Part shown: positions 25,119-34,116 of the stretch, piece after piece | Layout: each line of letters opens with the position of its first letter | Position numbering within the stretch: position 1 is the stretch's first letter | Assembly: GCF_006539565.1 (NCBI RefSeq) | Contig: NZ_BJNG01000016.1 | Coordinates: 1-64,000 of the forward strand | Length of the DNA: 64,000 bases | Source of the DNA: Pseudonocardia hydrocarbonoxydans | GTDB lineage: Bacteria; Actinomycetota; Actinomycetes; Mycobacteriales; Pseudonocardiaceae | Direction of reading: 5' to 3' | The notes under the pieces: generated by a model | Told to the model about the DNA's origin: nothing | The model's database searches: none | What the model saw: only the letters and a program-made list of their open reading frames with translations | Position numbers and translations under genes: made by a program

Positions 25119-25990
25119 GCGAGCACCTCCAGCAGGCGGGCGTTGTAGCCGTCGGGGTCGTCGAGGAACGGGGCCAGCGCGAACTCCACCGGCGCCTGCC
25201 GGATCCGGAACTCCTTCGCCTCCACCGAGGCGAGCAGGGTGTCGTACTCGTCGCGGTCGACGGGTCGGAACTTCACGATGTCACCGGGCCGGAAGAACAC
25301 CATGAAGTCGGTGAAGTCCGGCAGCGACTGCGTGGGGTCGTAGATCGGGGCGGGGGTGATGCCGAACATCTGGTAGCCACCCGCGCCGCGCACGGAGTAG
25401 ATGCAGGAGAAGCAGCCGCCGTAGCCGACCGTCTGCTTCGGGGTGTCGGTGCGCGGGCGCAGGTACTTCGGCACCACGATCTGCCGGTCGCGGGGCACCA
25501 TCTGGTACTTGAACGGCAGTCCCGCGACGAACCCGACCATCGAGGTGAACCACGGCGACCCGGAGTGCGCGGCGATGAACTCGTCCTCGGAGCCGTACCC
25601 GTTGATCCGCGCGGCGTAGGAGATGTCGGTGCCGTCGGGGTCCTGGTGGCGGTCGCGGAACCGCATCAGGGTCTCGGTGGTCCACGGGTCGCGGTAGAGC
25701 ACCGGGATCTCCAGGACGCGGGTGGGCAGCGCGACGTCGGTGGCGTCGCCGACCTGCTTCTCCAGGTCCTTCAGCTGCGCCATCAGCGCGTGCGGGTCGA
25801 GCACGTCGGGGTCGTAGCGCACCTGGTAGGACGCGTTGGCCGGGCAGATGTCGACCAGCCCGTCGGGGCGCTGCTCGCGCAGCGCGTTCGTGATCGCCAT
25901 GGCCCGGAAGTTGGCCTGCAGGCTCATCTCCTCGGCGAGCTCGACGAAGACGAACTCGTCACCGCCCCAGCTGTAGCGCGCTTCCGTCAT
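25115..25990 (-). CDS. pxpB: PxpB-like (5-oxoprolinase subunit B / KipI-like) protein
   Basis: 291 residues from ATG 25990, overlapping the biotin carboxylase stop. The second half has the family core: WFTSMVGFVAGLPFKYQMVP, TPKQTVGYGGCFSCIYSVRG and AGGYQMFGITPAPIYDPTQS. The N-terminal part (YSWGGDEFVFVELAEEMSLQ) follows the same family. It is longer than typical KipI/PxpB proteins of about 220-240 residues, with an insertion around residues 90-150 (VLYRDPWTTETLMRFRDR). That form is associated with the biotin-carboxylase-linked clusters. Confidence 0.8.
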   Translation of the reverse strand: MTEARYSWGGDEFVFVELAEEMSLQANFRAMAITNALREQRPDGLVDICPANASYQVRYDPDVLDPHALMAQLKDLEKQVGDATDVALPTRVLEIPVLYRDPWTTETLMRFRDRHQDPDGTDISYAARINGYGSEDEFIAAHSGSPWFTSMVGFVAGLPFKYQMVPRDRQIVVPKYLRPRTDTPKQTVGYGGCFSCIYSVRGAGGYQMFGITPAPIYDPTQSLPDFTDFMVFFRPGDIVKFRPVDRDEYDTLLASVEAKEFRIRQAPVEFALAPFLDDPDGYNARLLEVLA

Positions 25991-27321
25991 AGCCACTCCT
26001 CCAGCGTCCCGGTGTGGAACTCCCCCGCGGCGAACCACGGCTCGTCCAGCAGTGCCCGGTGCATCGACGTCGTCGTCGGCACCCCTTCGACCTCCAGCTC
26101 GGCCAGCGCGCGGCGCGAGCGGCGGATCGCCTCGTCGCGGTCGGCGCCCCAGACGATCACCTTGGCCAGCAGCGAGTCGTAGTACGGCGACACGGCCGAG
26201 TCGGACTCCAGCCAGGTGTCGCTGCGCACCCACGGCCCGGCCGGCAGGTGCACCCGCCCGACCTTCCCGGGCTGCGGCATGAAGCCCTTGTCCGGGTCCT
26301 CGGCGCAGATCCGGAACTCGATCGCGTGCCCGCGCGCGGCGATGTCGCCCTGCGCGAGCCGCAGCGGCTCCCCCGCGGCGATCCGCAGCTGCTCGGCCAC
26401 CAGGTCGACGCCCGTGACCAGCTCGGTGGTCGGGTGCTCCACCTGGATGCGGGTGTTCATCTCGATGAAGAAGTACTCGCCGGTCTCGTCGTCGACGAGG
26501 AACTCGACGGTGCCCGCACTGCGGTAGCCGCACTCCTGCGCCAGCCGCACCGCGGCGGCGGTCATCGCCTCGCGCACCTGCGAGCCGATCCCGGGGGCGG
26601 TGGCCTCCTCCACGACCTTCTGCCTGCGGCGCTGCAGCGAGCACTCCCGCTCGAACAGGTGCACGGCGTCGGACCCGTCGCCCAGCACCTGCACCTCGAC
26701 GTGCCGGGCCCGGCGGACGAACCGCTCCAGGTACATGCGGCCGTCGCCGAACGCGGTGGACGCCTCGCGCGAGGCCTGCGGGAACCCCTTCCGGAGCGCC
26801 GCCTCGTCCTCGACGACGCGGATCCCGCGCCCACCACCGCCCGCGGCGGCCTTGAGCATCACCGGGTAGCCGACCTCGTCCGCGGCCGCGACGGCCGCGT
26901 CGACGTCCTCGACACCGCCCGCCGTACCCGGCACGGTCGGGACGCCGGCGTCGCGCGCCACCTCCCGTGCGGCGACCTTGTCGCCCATCCGTTCGATCGT
27001 GGCGGCGTCCGGGCCGACGAAGGTGAGCCCGGCGTCGGCGACGGCCGCCGCGAACGACGCCCGCTCGGAGAGGAACCCGTAGCCGGGGTGCACGGCGTCG
27101 GCGCCGGCGTCCTTCGCCGCCGCGACCAGCGTGTCGACGACGAGGTAGCTCTTCGTCGCCTGCGACGGCCCGATGTGCACGACGTGGTCGGCGAGGCGCA
27201 CGTGCGGCGCGTCGACGTCGGCGTCGCTGTGCACGGCCACGGTCTCGATGCCCAGGTCGCGGGCGGCGCGGACGATCCGGACGGCGATCTCGCCGCGGTT
27301 GGCGACGAGCAGACGCCTCAT
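25987..27321 (-). CDS. Biotin carboxylase (AccC-like) in the Pxp operon
   Basis: 444 residues. N-terminal MRRLLVANRGEIAVRIVRAA; ATP-grasp loop MLKAAAGGGGRGIRVV (about 155-170); catalytic ECSLQRRRQKVVEEATAPG; FIEMNTRIQVEHPTTELVTG; C-terminal AIEFRICAEDPDKGFMPQPG. It carboxylates biotin on the carrier protein using ATP and bicarbonate. The start overlaps the carrier stop by 4 nt. No acyl-CoA carboxyltransferase gene follows; the positions are filled by PxpB and PxpC instead. The likely role is to pass activated carboxylate to that complex rather than to make malonyl-CoA. Confidence 0.85.
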   Translation of the reverse strand: MRRLLVANRGEIAVRIVRAARDLGIETVAVHSDADVDAPHVRLADHVVHIGPSQATKSYLVVDTLVAAAKDAGADAVHPGYGFLSERASFAAAVADAGLTFVGPDAATIERMGDKVAAREVARDAGVPTVPGTAGGVEDVDAAVAAADEVGYPVMLKAAAGGGGRGIRVVEDEAALRKGFPQASREASTAFGDGRMYLERFVRRARHVEVQVLGDGSDAVHLFERECSLQRRRQKVVEEATAPGIGSQVREAMTAAAVRLAQECGYRSAGTVEFLVDDETGEYFFIEMNTRIQVEHPTTELVTGVDLVAEQLRIAAGEPLRLAQGDIAARGHAIEFRICAEDPDKGFMPQPGKVGRVHLPAGPWVRSDTWLESDSAVSPYYDSLLAKVIVWGADRDEAIRRSRRALAELEVEGVPTTTSMHRALLDEPWFAAGEFHTGTLEEWL

Positions 27322-27563
27322 CCGGCCTCGATCACCGCGAGGACCTGCCCGGCGTCGACCTCGTCCTCGTTCTCGACGAGGAACTCCACGACCGTGCCCG
27401 CCTCCCCGGCCGGCACCTCGTGGAAGGACTTCATCACCTCGACCAGCCCGACGGTGTCGTCGGCGGCGACGGTCTGGCCGGCGTCGGTGAACAGGGGGCT
27501 GTCGGGGTCGGGGCGGCGGTAGAAGACACCGGGGATGGGCGAGACGACCTCGTGGCGGGCCAT
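27318..27563 (-). CDS. Biotin carboxyl carrier domain protein
   Basis: 81 residues, a single biotinyl/lipoyl beta-sandwich. The biotinylated lysine is K45 in GLVEVMKSFHEV, preceded by PGVFYRRPDPDSPLF as in short AccB-type carriers. The protein lacks the long N-terminal region of fatty-acid-synthesis AccB, in keeping with a dedicated carrier for the adjoining biotin carboxylase. It lies 9 bp after pxpA. Confidence 0.9.
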   Translation of the reverse strand: MARHEVVSPIPGVFYRRPDPDSPLFTDAGQTVAADDTVGLVEVMKSFHEVPAGEAGTVVEFLVENEDEVDAGQVLAVIEAG

Positions 27564-27572
27564 GCAGGACTC

Positions 27573-28295
27573 CTAGGACATGTGGGGGGCGAGTGCGGAC
27601 CGGACGGCCGTGGCCAGCTCGACCGCGTTGGGGGTGTCGGAATGCACGCAGACGCAGTCGGCGCGGACCGGGATCTCCGTGCCGTCGACGGCCGTGGCGA
27701 CGCCGTCGGTGACCGCCCGCACCGCCCGCTCGGCGGAGCGCTGCGGGTCGAAGGCCTCGTGCTTCCGGGTGATGATCAGCGAACCGTCGGGGCGGTAGTC
27801 GAGATCGGCGTAGTACTCGGAGATGAAACCGGCGTCCCGGGAGCCCCAGACCTGCTCGTGCACGGTGCCGGCCATGCCCATCAGCGGCACGCCGAACACG
27901 TCGGCGGCGTCGGCGATCGCGCCCGCCACCTCCTCGTCGCGCGCGGCCATGCCGTAGAGCGAGCCGTGCGCCTTGACGTGGTTGAGCTCCATGCCCTCCG
28001 AGCGCAGGAACGCCGCCAGCGCCCCCACCTGGTAGAGCACGGCCGCGGTCAGCTCGTCGCGGTCCATCTTCATCTCGCGGCGGCCGAAGCCCTCGCGGTC
28101 GGGCAGCGACGGGTGCGCGCCCACCCGCACCCCGTTGGCCTTGGCCAGCTTCACCGTGGAGGCCATCACCGTCGGGTCCGACGCGTGGAACCCGCAGGCC
28201 ACGTTGGCCAGCGTGATCAGCGGCATGAGGCCCTCGTCGTCGCCGCAGCGGTAGATCGAGAACGCCTCGCCCATGTCGCAGTTGATGTCGACCAT
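27573..28295 (-). CDS. pxpA: PxpA-like (LamB/YcsF family) 5-oxoprolinase subunit A
   Basis: 240 residues with the complete YcsF signature: [80 protein letters not shown] and [20 protein letters not shown]. The acidic and His residues in these motifs probably form the hydrolytic site for lactam opening. It starts 4 nt after the stop of the molybdenum hydroxylase gene, so it is co-transcribed with it. Confidence 0.9.
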   Translation of the reverse strand: MVDINCDMGEAFSIYRCGDDEGLMPLITLANVACGFHASDPTVMASTVKLAKANGVRVGAHPSLPDREGFGRREMKMDRDELTAAVLYQVGALAAFLRSEGMELNHVKAHGSLYGMAARDEEVAGAIADAADVFGVPLMGMAGTVHEQVWGSRDAGFISEYYADLDYRPDGSLIITRKHEAFDPQRSAERAVRAVTDGVATAVDGTEIPVRADCVCVHSDTPNAVELATAVRSALAPHMS

Positions 28296-28299
28296 CGCC

Positions 28300-30657
28300 C
28301 TATCCCCTGGCCTCCCGGATCGCGCGCCACACCCGCTGCGGCGTCGTCGGCATGTCGAGGTGCGTCACCCCGAGGTGGGCCACCGCGTCGATCACGGCGT
28401 TGACCACCGCGGGTGACGAACCGATCGCCCCCGACTCCCCGATGCCCTTGACGCCCATCGGGTTCGTCGGCGACGGCGTGACCGTAGCGCCGAGCTCGAT
28501 GTGCGGCAGGTCGGAGGCGGCGGCGAACTGGTAGTCGGCCAGCGTGGCGGTCGTGGGGTTGCCCTCGGCGTCGAACGTGGCCTCCTCGAACATGGCCTGC
28601 CCGATGCCCTGCGCGATGCCCCCGTGCAGCTGCCCGGCCACGATCTCGGGGTTGACGACGTGCCCGCAGTCGTCGACGGCGACGAACCGGCGGATCGTCG
28701 AGAACCCGGTCTCGGTGTCGACCTCCATCATGCAGATGTGGGTGCCGAAGGGCCAGGTGAAGTTGGGCGGGTCGAACGTGTTGTCCGCCGAGAGCAGCGG
28801 TTCCATGCCCTCGGGCAGGTTGTCGGCCAGGTAGGCGGCCATCGCCACCTCCTGGATCGTCACGCCCGCCTCGGTGCCGCCGACGGAGAACCGGCCGTTC
28901 TCGAAGGTCAGGTCGTCCTCGGAGGCCTCCAGCAGGTGCGCGGCGATCGCCCGCGCCTTGTCGACGACCTTGTGCGCGGCCAGGTGCACCGACACGCCCC
29001 CGACGGGCAGGCTGCGCGAGCCGTAGGTGTCCCGCCCGAAGGGGGCGACCGCGGTGTCGGAGTGCAGCACCTCGACGTCGTCGGGGTGCACGCCCAGCGC
29101 GTCGGCGGCGATCTGCGACCACGCCGTCTCGTGGCCCTGCCCGTGCGGCGACGTGCCCGTCACGACCTCGACCTTGCCGCTGACCAGCATCCGGACCGTC
29201 GCGGCCTCCCAGCCGCCGCTCTGCAGCCGCACGCCGGCCGCCACCTTCGACGGCGAGAGCCCGCCGCTCTCGGTGAAGTTGCCGATGCCGATGCCGAGCT
29301 GGACGACGTCGCCGGACTCGCGGCGCTGCTTCTGCTCGGCGCGCACGGCGTCGTAGTCGACCAGGCGCATCGCCTCGCGCATGCACGGCTCGTAGTCGCC
29401 GGAGTCGTACATGACCCCGGACGGGACGGTGCGGTTGTCCAGGAACTTCGGGTGCAGGTTGATCAGCCGGACCTCGGCGGCGTCCATGCCCAGCTCGCGC
29501 GCCAGGTCGTCCATGATCCGCTCGTGGGCGTAGGCCGCCTCGGAGCGCCCGGCGCCGCGGTAGGCGTCGGTGGGGGTGAGGTTGGTGAACACGCCCTTGC
29601 AGTCGAAGGAGTACGACCCGAAGTCGTAGAGCCCGCAGTAGGTGAACGCCCCGAACACCGCGATGCCCGGCGTGAGCAGCTGCAGGTAGGCGCCCATGTC
29701 GGCGAGCAGCTCCACCTTCATCCCGAGGATCTTGCCCTCGCTCGTTGCGGCCACCGCCATCTTCTGCACCTGGCCGCGGCCGTGGGTGGTGGCGACGTGG
29801 TGGTCCGAGCGGGTCTCGGTCCACTTGACCGGCTTCTTCAGCCGCCGGGCCAGCGCGAGGGCCAGCGCCTCCTCGGCGTAGACGTTGAGCTTGGCGCCGA
29901 ACCCGCCGCCGACGTCGGGCGCGATCACGCGCAGCTTGGAGTCGGGGATGCCGACGACCATCGCGCCGATGTCACGCAGGAAGTGCGGCACCTGGGTGGA
30001 GGAGTAGATCGTGAAGCCGCCGCCCACCGGGTCGGGGTTGACGAGCACCGCGCGCGGCTCCATCGGCGAGGGCAGCACCCGCTGCTGCAGGTACCGCCCC
30101 TCCACGACGACGTCGGCCTGCGCGAACGCCGCGTCGACGTCGCCGGTGGCCAGCGGCCAGGTGTAGCAGTGGTTGGTGCCCAGTCCCTCGTGGACCAGCG
30201 GCGCACCCGGCTCCAGCGCGGCCTCGACGTCGAACACGGCGGGCAGCGCCTCGTACTCGACCTCGATCAGCCCGATCGCATCCTCCGCCGTCGCCGCGTC
30301 GGTGGCCAGCACGACCGCCACCCCGTCGCCGACGTGGTTGACCTCGTCGACGGCCAGCGGCGGGTGGTCGGGGATCTTGATGTCCTCGGTGACCGGCCAG
30401 CCGCAGGGCAGCCCGATGGCGAACTCGGAGGCGAGGTCGGCGCCGGAGAACGCGGCCACGACACCCGGGAGCGCCAGCGCGGCCGTGAGGTCGACCCCGG
30501 TGATCCGGGCGTGCGCGAGCGGGCTGCGCAGCACGGCGAGGTGCAGCGCTCCGGGGATCGCGATCCCGTCGGTGAACGTGCCCTGACCGGTGATCAGTGC
30601 GGCGTCCTCGCGCCGGGGGATGCTCTGTCCGACGAACTTCTCGGCTGTCGCGGTCAC
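28300..30657 (-). CDS. Molybdopterin-binding large subunit of a xanthine dehydrogenase/CO dehydrogenase-family hydroxylase (form II)
   Basis: 785 residues. The active-site loop [18 protein letters not shown] (about 366) is the form II type, not the AYRCSFR of true CO dehydrogenase. The catalytic Glu lies in [13 protein letters not shown] (about 739). [18 protein letters not shown] and [13 protein letters not shown] supply the cofactor contacts. Such enzymes hydroxylate an electron-poor carbon, often next to nitrogen in heterocycles, using water and a Mo=O/S centre. Neither the 2Fe-2S nor the FAD subunit is encoded beside it, so partners must come from elsewhere. It heads the operon with pxpA, the biotin genes, pxpB and pxpC. 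Confidence 0.85.
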   Translation of the reverse strand: MTATAEKFVGQSIPRREDAALITGQGTFTDGIAIPGALHLAVLRSPLAHARITGVDLTAALALPGVVAAFSGADLASEFAIGLPCGWPVTEDIKIPDHPPLAVDEVNHVGDGVAVVLATDAATAEDAIGLIEVEYEALPAVFDVEAALEPGAPLVHEGLGTNHCYTWPLATGDVDAAFAQADVVVEGRYLQQRVLPSPMEPRAVLVNPDPVGGGFTIYSSTQVPHFLRDIGAMVVGIPDSKLRVIAPDVGGGFGAKLNVYAEEALALALARRLKKPVKWTETRSDHHVATTHGRGQVQKMAVAATSEGKILGMKVELLADMGAYLQLLTPGIAVFGAFTYCGLYDFGSYSFDCKGVFTNLTPTDAYRGAGRSEAAYAHERIMDDLARELGMDAAEVRLINLHPKFLDNRTVPSGVMYDSGDYEPCMREAMRLVDYDAVRAEQKQRRESGDVVQLGIGIGNFTESGGLSPSKVAAGVRLQSGGWEAATVRMLVSGKVEVVTGTSPHGQGHETAWSQIAADALGVHPDDVEVLHSDTAVAPFGRDTYGSRSLPVGGVSVHLAAHKVVDKARAIAAHLLEASEDDLTFENGRFSVGGTEAGVTIQEVAMAAYLADNLPEGMEPLLSADNTFDPPNFTWPFGTHICMMEVDTETGFSTIRRFVAVDDCGHVVNPEIVAGQLHGGIAQGIGQAMFEEATFDAEGNPTTATLADYQFAAASDLPHIELGATVTPSPTNPMGVKGIGESGAIGSSPAVVNAVIDAVAHLGVTHLDMPTTPQRVWRAIREARG

Positions 30658-30769
30658 GTGTGCGGCTCCCTCGGACGAGGCGGCGGGCGGAGGCGGTGCG
30701 GGATGGTCCCCGACGCTAGACCCGTCGGGCCGAAGTCCGGAATAGTCCGATCAGTCGGAAGATCACCCC

Positions 30770-31288
30770 GTGCGTGGCGGGGACCGCGCCGCTACCGTCG
30801 AGGAGGTGACGTCGGGGGACGGAGCACCGCAGCCGTACGAGTCGGCCGTCGACCGGGCCGTGCGCGAGGCCGCGGAGCGGGGCGCGTTCGACGACCTTCC
30901 GGGCCGCGGCAAGCCGCTGCCGCACCTCGAGGACACCTCGGAGGACTGGTGGCTGCGCGGCTACCTCGACCGCGAGGGCATCTCCCGGGAGCTGCTGCTG
31001 CCGCCGTCGGTGCAGCTGCGCAAGGAGCTCGACCGGCTGCCCGCCACGCTCGACGCGCTGCGCACCGAGGCCGAGGTGCGCGCGCACGTGCGGGAGGTGA
31101 ACCGCCGGGTCGTCGAGCACCTGCGCTTCCCCAGCGGCCCCCGGGTCCCGGTCCACCGGGTCGACGTCGACGAGGCCGTGGCGGGGTGGGCCGCACGCCG
31201 TGCCCCCGCGACGCCCGAACCACCCGGCACCGCCGACGCCCCCGCGGACCCGCCGCGGCGCCGTTGGTGGCCGTGGCGCCGCCGCTGA
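30770..31288 (+). CDS. DUF1992 (DnaJ-homologue subfamily C member 28-like) protein
   Basis: 172 residues from a GTG at 30770. The DUF1992 core is clear: YESAVDRAVREAAERGAF, DDLPGRGKPLPHLED, WWLRGYLDREGISRELLLPP and LRKELDRLPATLDALRTEAE. The C-terminus is Pro/Arg/Trp-rich. Function unknown; the domain accompanies DnaJ-like chaperones in eukaryotes. A later GTG at 30806 would trim 12 residues without touching the domain. Divergent from the molybdenum hydroxylase operon (112 bp). Confidence 0.85.
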   Translation: MRGGDRAATVEEVTSGDGAPQPYESAVDRAVREAAERGAFDDLPGRGKPLPHLEDTSEDWWLRGYLDREGISRELLLPPSVQLRKELDRLPATLDALRTEAEVRAHVREVNRRVVEHLRFPSGPRVPVHRVDVDEAVAGWAARRAPATPEPPGTADAPADPPRRRWWPWRRR

Positions 31289-31600
31289 CCGCTCCCCCAC
31301 CTCCCACGCGCACCCTCGCGGCCCGCGCGCACGCTCGATGGTGCGCGCGGGGGCGGGCGGTGCGCGCGGGGCCGGACGGGCAGCGGGACCGGACGTGCAC
31401 CTGGACCGGACGTGCGCGGGGGGCCTGGACGTGCCCCGCGCGCACCTTCGTACCCCCACGCGCTCCCTCGACGATGCGCGCGGGGCCGGACAGTGCGCGC
31501 GGGGCCGGACGGTGCGCGCGGACCGAACGTGCGACCGGGACCGGACCGCGCCCGGACACGCAATGCGCGGGCCGGTCGACCCGTGGACCGGCCGGGCGGG
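31289..31600. repeat. Convergent-junction repeat field, 312 bp without a gene
   Basis: An 11-bp inverted repeat (CCCGCGCGCAC at 31322-31332, complement at 31341-31351, loop GCTCGATG) and three exact copies of TGCGCGCGGGGCCGGAC at 31361, 31475 and 31494, plus many near-copies of GCGCAC/GTGCGC and CCGGAC. No coding sequence is credible. It lies between convergent genes and probably contains their terminators. Confidence 0.75.
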
Positions 31601-32038
31601 TCAGTCCTCCGCGCCGGTACGGGCGACGAGCCCGGCCGCCGCGATGCCGGCCAGCGCGGCCGCCTCGTCGCTGGACGAGGCGTCGCCGGTGACCCCGACG
31701 GCGCCGAGCAGGGCGCCGTCCGTGTCGTGCACGAACACGCCTCCGGGCGCCGCCACGACCTTGCCACCGGTGAGGGTCGCAAGGGTGGTGAAGAAGTCGG
31801 AGTCGTCGGCGACGCGGGCGGAGATCGCGCGGTTGGTCATGCCCAGGGCGAGCACGCCGGACGCCTTGGCCGTGGCCAGGTCGGGGCGCAGGAACCCGGA
31901 GCCGTCCTGGCGACCGAGCGCCACGAGCGCCCCGCCCGGGTCGAGCACCGCCACCGTCAGCGGCTTGAAACCCGCCTCGGTGCCGTGCGCGAGCGCGGCG
32001 TCGACGATGGTGCGGGCCTGGTCGAGAGTGATCGTCAC
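31601..32038 (-). CDS. GlcG/HbpS-family heme-binding-type protein
   Basis: 145 residues: TLDQARTIVDAALAHGTEAG, LTVAVLDPGGALVALGRQDG, LATAKASGVLALGMTNRAIS and GGVFVHDTDGALLGAVGVTG, ending with SSDEAAALAGIAAAG. This is the complete GlcG/HbpS domain. No signal peptide is present, unlike secreted HbpS. Relatives bind haem or cobalamin or occur as accessory proteins in diol and glycolate pathways; the ligand here is unknown. Its start overlaps the stop of the deazaflavin-dependent reductase gene upstream by 4 nt. Confidence 0.85.
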   Translation of the reverse strand: MTITLDQARTIVDAALAHGTEAGFKPLTVAVLDPGGALVALGRQDGSGFLRPDLATAKASGVLALGMTNRAISARVADDSDFFTTLATLTGGKVVAAPGGVFVHDTDGALLGAVGVTGDASSSDEAAALAGIAAAGLVARTGAED

Positions 32039-32475
32039 GCGGCGGAGTCTAGGCGCGCGAGCAGGATCAGGGGGATCGTGCGGTCGGTCTTGCGCTCGTA
32101 CTCGGCGAAACCGGGGTTCTTGGCCTTGATCGCCTCCCAGACCTCCGTGCGCTCGTCACCGACGATCTCGGTGGCGTCGACGGGGAAGGTCTCGGTGCCC
32201 ACCTCGACCGCGAGCCGCGGGTTGGCCTTGACGTTGTGGTACCAGTCGGGGTTGGTCGGCGCGCCCGCCTTCGACGCGACGATGACCGTGCGGCCCTCAC
32301 CCTGCGGGAAGTGCACCAGCGGCGTCACCCGCTCGGTGCCGCTGCGGGCCCCGACGTGGTGCACCAGGATCATGTCCGCGCCCTCGAACGGGCCGCCGAC
32401 CCGGCCCTCGTTGGCCCGGAACTCCTCGATGATCTTCGCGTTCCAGTCGTTCATGTCGCTCACGCCGTCCCTCAT
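32035..32475 (-). CDS. Deazaflavin (F420)-dependent nitroreductase-family (DDN) protein
   Basis: 146 residues. DDN features: WNAKIIEEFRANEGRVGGPF, MILVHHVGARSGTERVTPLV, VIVASKAGAPTNPDWYHNVK and ANPRLAVEVGTETFPVDATE. The family binds F420 or flavin in a split beta-barrel and reduces quinones or nitro compounds. The ATG at 32475 overlaps the M50 gene stop (ATGA); an ATG at 32454 matches the usual family start MNDWN and is equally plausible. Confidence 0.85.
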   Translation of the reverse strand: MRDGVSDMNDWNAKIIEEFRANEGRVGGPFEGADMILVHHVGARSGTERVTPLVHFPQGEGRTVIVASKAGAPTNPDWYHNVKANPRLAVEVGTETFPVDATEIVGDERTEVWEAIKAKNPGFAEYERKTDRTIPLILLARLDSAA

Positions 32476-33170
32476 CCCAGTAGTACCCACGCCGCGGTGA
32501 TCACCGCCACGCCGGAGATCAACCAGAACAGCCCGGCCCACATTCCGCCCGCGACGCCCGTCAGCCGGGCGAGCATGTCGGCGTCGGAGGCGCCGCGGCG
32601 GCCGCGCCCGCGGCTGCGCTGCAGCTCCCGCACCGCCCGCAGGCCCCCCAGCAGCAGGAACCAGACCAGCGCGGCGGCGAACCCGTCCTGCAGCCGCGGC
32701 GAGCCGCCGAACGCGACGCCCGCGACCAGCGCCCCGGTCGCCACCACGGAGACCACCCCGAAGAGGTTGCGGACGTGCACGAGCGTGGCCGCGAGCAGCA
32801 CCAGCGCGATCCACAGCGCCCACTCGGCGCGGTCGGCGGCCACCAGGACCGCCCCACCCAGCCCGAGCAGCCCCGGCGCCGGGTAGCCGCCCAGGAACGT
32901 GAGGACCAGGCCGGGCCCGGCGGGCGCGCCGGTGGACACGGTGAGCCCGGAGGTGTCGGCGTGCAGCCGGATGCCGGTCAGCCCCCGCCCGGCCAGCACC
33001 GCGACGATCGCGTGGCCGCCCTCGTGCGCGATCGTCACGACCGTCCGCGTCCAGCGCCACGACGTCGACCACGAGACCGCGACCACCGCCAGCACCAGCG
33101 CGAGGAGCTCGGACCGGCGCTCGTCGAGCAGCCGCGTGAGGACCGCGCCGGCCTGGTCGATCAGCTCCAT
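32472..33170 (-). CDS. M50-family (site-2-protease-like) integral membrane zinc peptidase
   Basis: 232 residues with about five membrane segments. The zinc site HEGGH (H49, E50, H53) lies at the end of the second helix in VVTIAHEGGHAIVAVLAGRG, and the family loop LTFLGGYPAPGLLGLGG follows. This is the M50B-like group common in actinobacteria, without PDZ domains. Substrates are unknown. It is divergent from the MerR gene; the 61-bp gap contains the MerR-type promoter dyad, so the peptidase could share MerR control. Confidence 0.85.
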   Translation of the reverse strand: MELIDQAGAVLTRLLDERRSELLALVLAVVAVSWSTSWRWTRTVVTIAHEGGHAIVAVLAGRGLTGIRLHADTSGLTVSTGAPAGPGLVLTFLGGYPAPGLLGLGGAVLVAADRAEWALWIALVLLAATLVHVRNLFGVVSVVATGALVAGVAFGGSPRLQDGFAAALVWFLLLGGLRAVRELQRSRGRGRRGASDADMLARLTGVAGGMWAGLFWLISGVAVITAAWVLLG

Positions 33171-33193
33171 GCGGCCATCCTGCCGAATCGGGT

Positions 33194-33224
33194 TTGACCC
33201 TCCACCGGGTGGAGGGTCCAGGCT
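33194..33224 (+). promoter_or_regulatory. MerR-type promoter with dyad operator in a 19-bp spacer
   Basis: The -35 TTGACC (33194-33199) and a -10-like CAGGCT (33219-33224, A at position 2 and T at position 6) are 19 bp apart. The dyad GACCCTCCAC-CGG-GTGGAGGGTC (33196-33218) has perfect 10-bp arms. The long spacer and the central dyad are the hallmark of MerR-activated promoters. Transcription would begin at or just before the ATG at 33232, giving a leaderless mRNA. Confidence 0.8.
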
Positions 33225-33231
33225 CACCGGC

Positions 33232-34116
33232 ATGACGAAGCTGACCATCGGGCAGCTCGCCGCCCGGTCGGGCGTGCCCGTGCGCACGATCCGGTTCTGG
33301 TCCGACGAGGGCGTGCTGCCCGAGACCGACCGGTCCGGCGGCGGCTACCGCCGCTACGACGCCCACGCCGTCGCCCGCCTCGACCTGGTCCGGACGCTGC
33401 GCGAGCTGGGCATGGGCCTCGACGAGGTGCGGCTGGTGCTGGAGCACCGCCGCAGCGTCGAGGACGTGGCCGCCGCGCACGTCGCCGCCATCGACGACCG
33501 CATCCGCGTCCTGCGGACCCAGCGCGCCGTGTGCACGCTGCTCGCCCGCGGGACCCCCTCACCCCGGAAGGCCGCCCTGATGAACGACCTCGCCCGCCTC
33601 TCCGCCGCGCAGCGCCGCCGGATGATCGACGAGTTCGTCGACGCCGCGTTCGCCGGCACCGACCCCGGCTCCCCCGGCGCCGGCATCGCCGACGCGATGC
33701 GGACCCTGCCCGCCGAGCTGCCCGACGACCCCAGCACCGAGCAGGTGGAGGCGTGGGTGGAGCTCGCCGAGCTGGTCGGCGACCCCGCGTTCCTGGCCCG
33801 GGTGCGCGAGATGACGGTCGCGGGCGCCGCCGCCGACCGGCCGGAGGCCGTCGCGCCCGCGCTGGTCGCCGAGCACGCCGGGGCCGCGCTGGCCGCCGGC
33901 ATCGCCCCGGACTCGCCGCAGGCGCGCGCCGTCGTCGACGAGATCGTGCCGCCCGGCTCCGACCGGGCCGCGCTGGCTGCGGTGATCGACACCTTCGCGG
34001 ACCGCCGCGTCGAGCGCTACTGGACGCTGCTCGGGATCCTCAACGGCTGGGAGCCCTTCCCGCCGACGGTCCCGGCCCACGAGTGGCTGGCCGCGGCCCT
34101 GCGCGCCCACCCCTGA
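33232..34116 (+). CDS. MerR-family transcriptional regulator with a C-terminal effector-type domain
   Basis: 294 residues. N-terminal MerR HTH: TIGQLAARSGVPVRTIRFWS, DEGVLPETDRSGGGYRRYDA, RLDLVRTLRELGMGLDEVRL. A helical linker follows (SVEDVAAAHVAAIDDRIRVL). The remaining 170 or so residues form an all-helical domain (ARLSAAQRRRMIDEFVDAAF, WTLLGILNGWEPFPPTVPAH) like those of multidrug-responsive MerR proteins. There are no metal-binding Cys clusters, so an organic ligand is likely. It presumably acts at the dyad promoter directly in front of its own gene. Confidence 0.85.
   Translation: MTKLTIGQLAARSGVPVRTIRFWSDEGVLPETDRSGGGYRRYDAHAVARLDLVRTLRELGMGLDEVRLVLEHRRSVEDVAAAHVAAIDDRIRVLRTQRAVCTLLARGTPSPRKAALMNDLARLSAAQRRRMIDEFVDAAFAGTDPGSPGAGIADAMRTLPAELPDDPSTEQVEAWVELAELVGDPAFLARVREMTVAGAAADRPEAVAPALVAEHAGAALAAGIAPDSPQARAVVDEIVPPGSDRAALAAVIDTFADRRVERYWTLLGILNGWEPFPPTVPAHEWLAAALRAHP

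Noticed and set aside
25987-27563. Acetyl-CoA carboxylase for fatty-acid synthesis
   Set aside because: The carrier is a minimal 81-residue domain and no acyl-CoA carboxyltransferase subunit is encoded nearby; the context is PxpA, PxpB and PxpC.
28300-30657. True aerobic CO dehydrogenase
   Set aside because: The active-site loop reads AYRGAGR (form II) rather than AYRCSFR, and the CoxM and CoxS genes are absent. The same holds for the paralogue at 44433-46778.
28501-31692. Very long open frame on the plus strand opposite the molybdenum hydroxylase gene
   Set aside because: It is antisense to a well-recognised gene and composed of Arg/Gly/Val-rich low-complexity text, the usual effect of high-GC codon bias on the other strand. 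The same applies to the 1290-codon plus-strand frame at 59178-63050 and many others.
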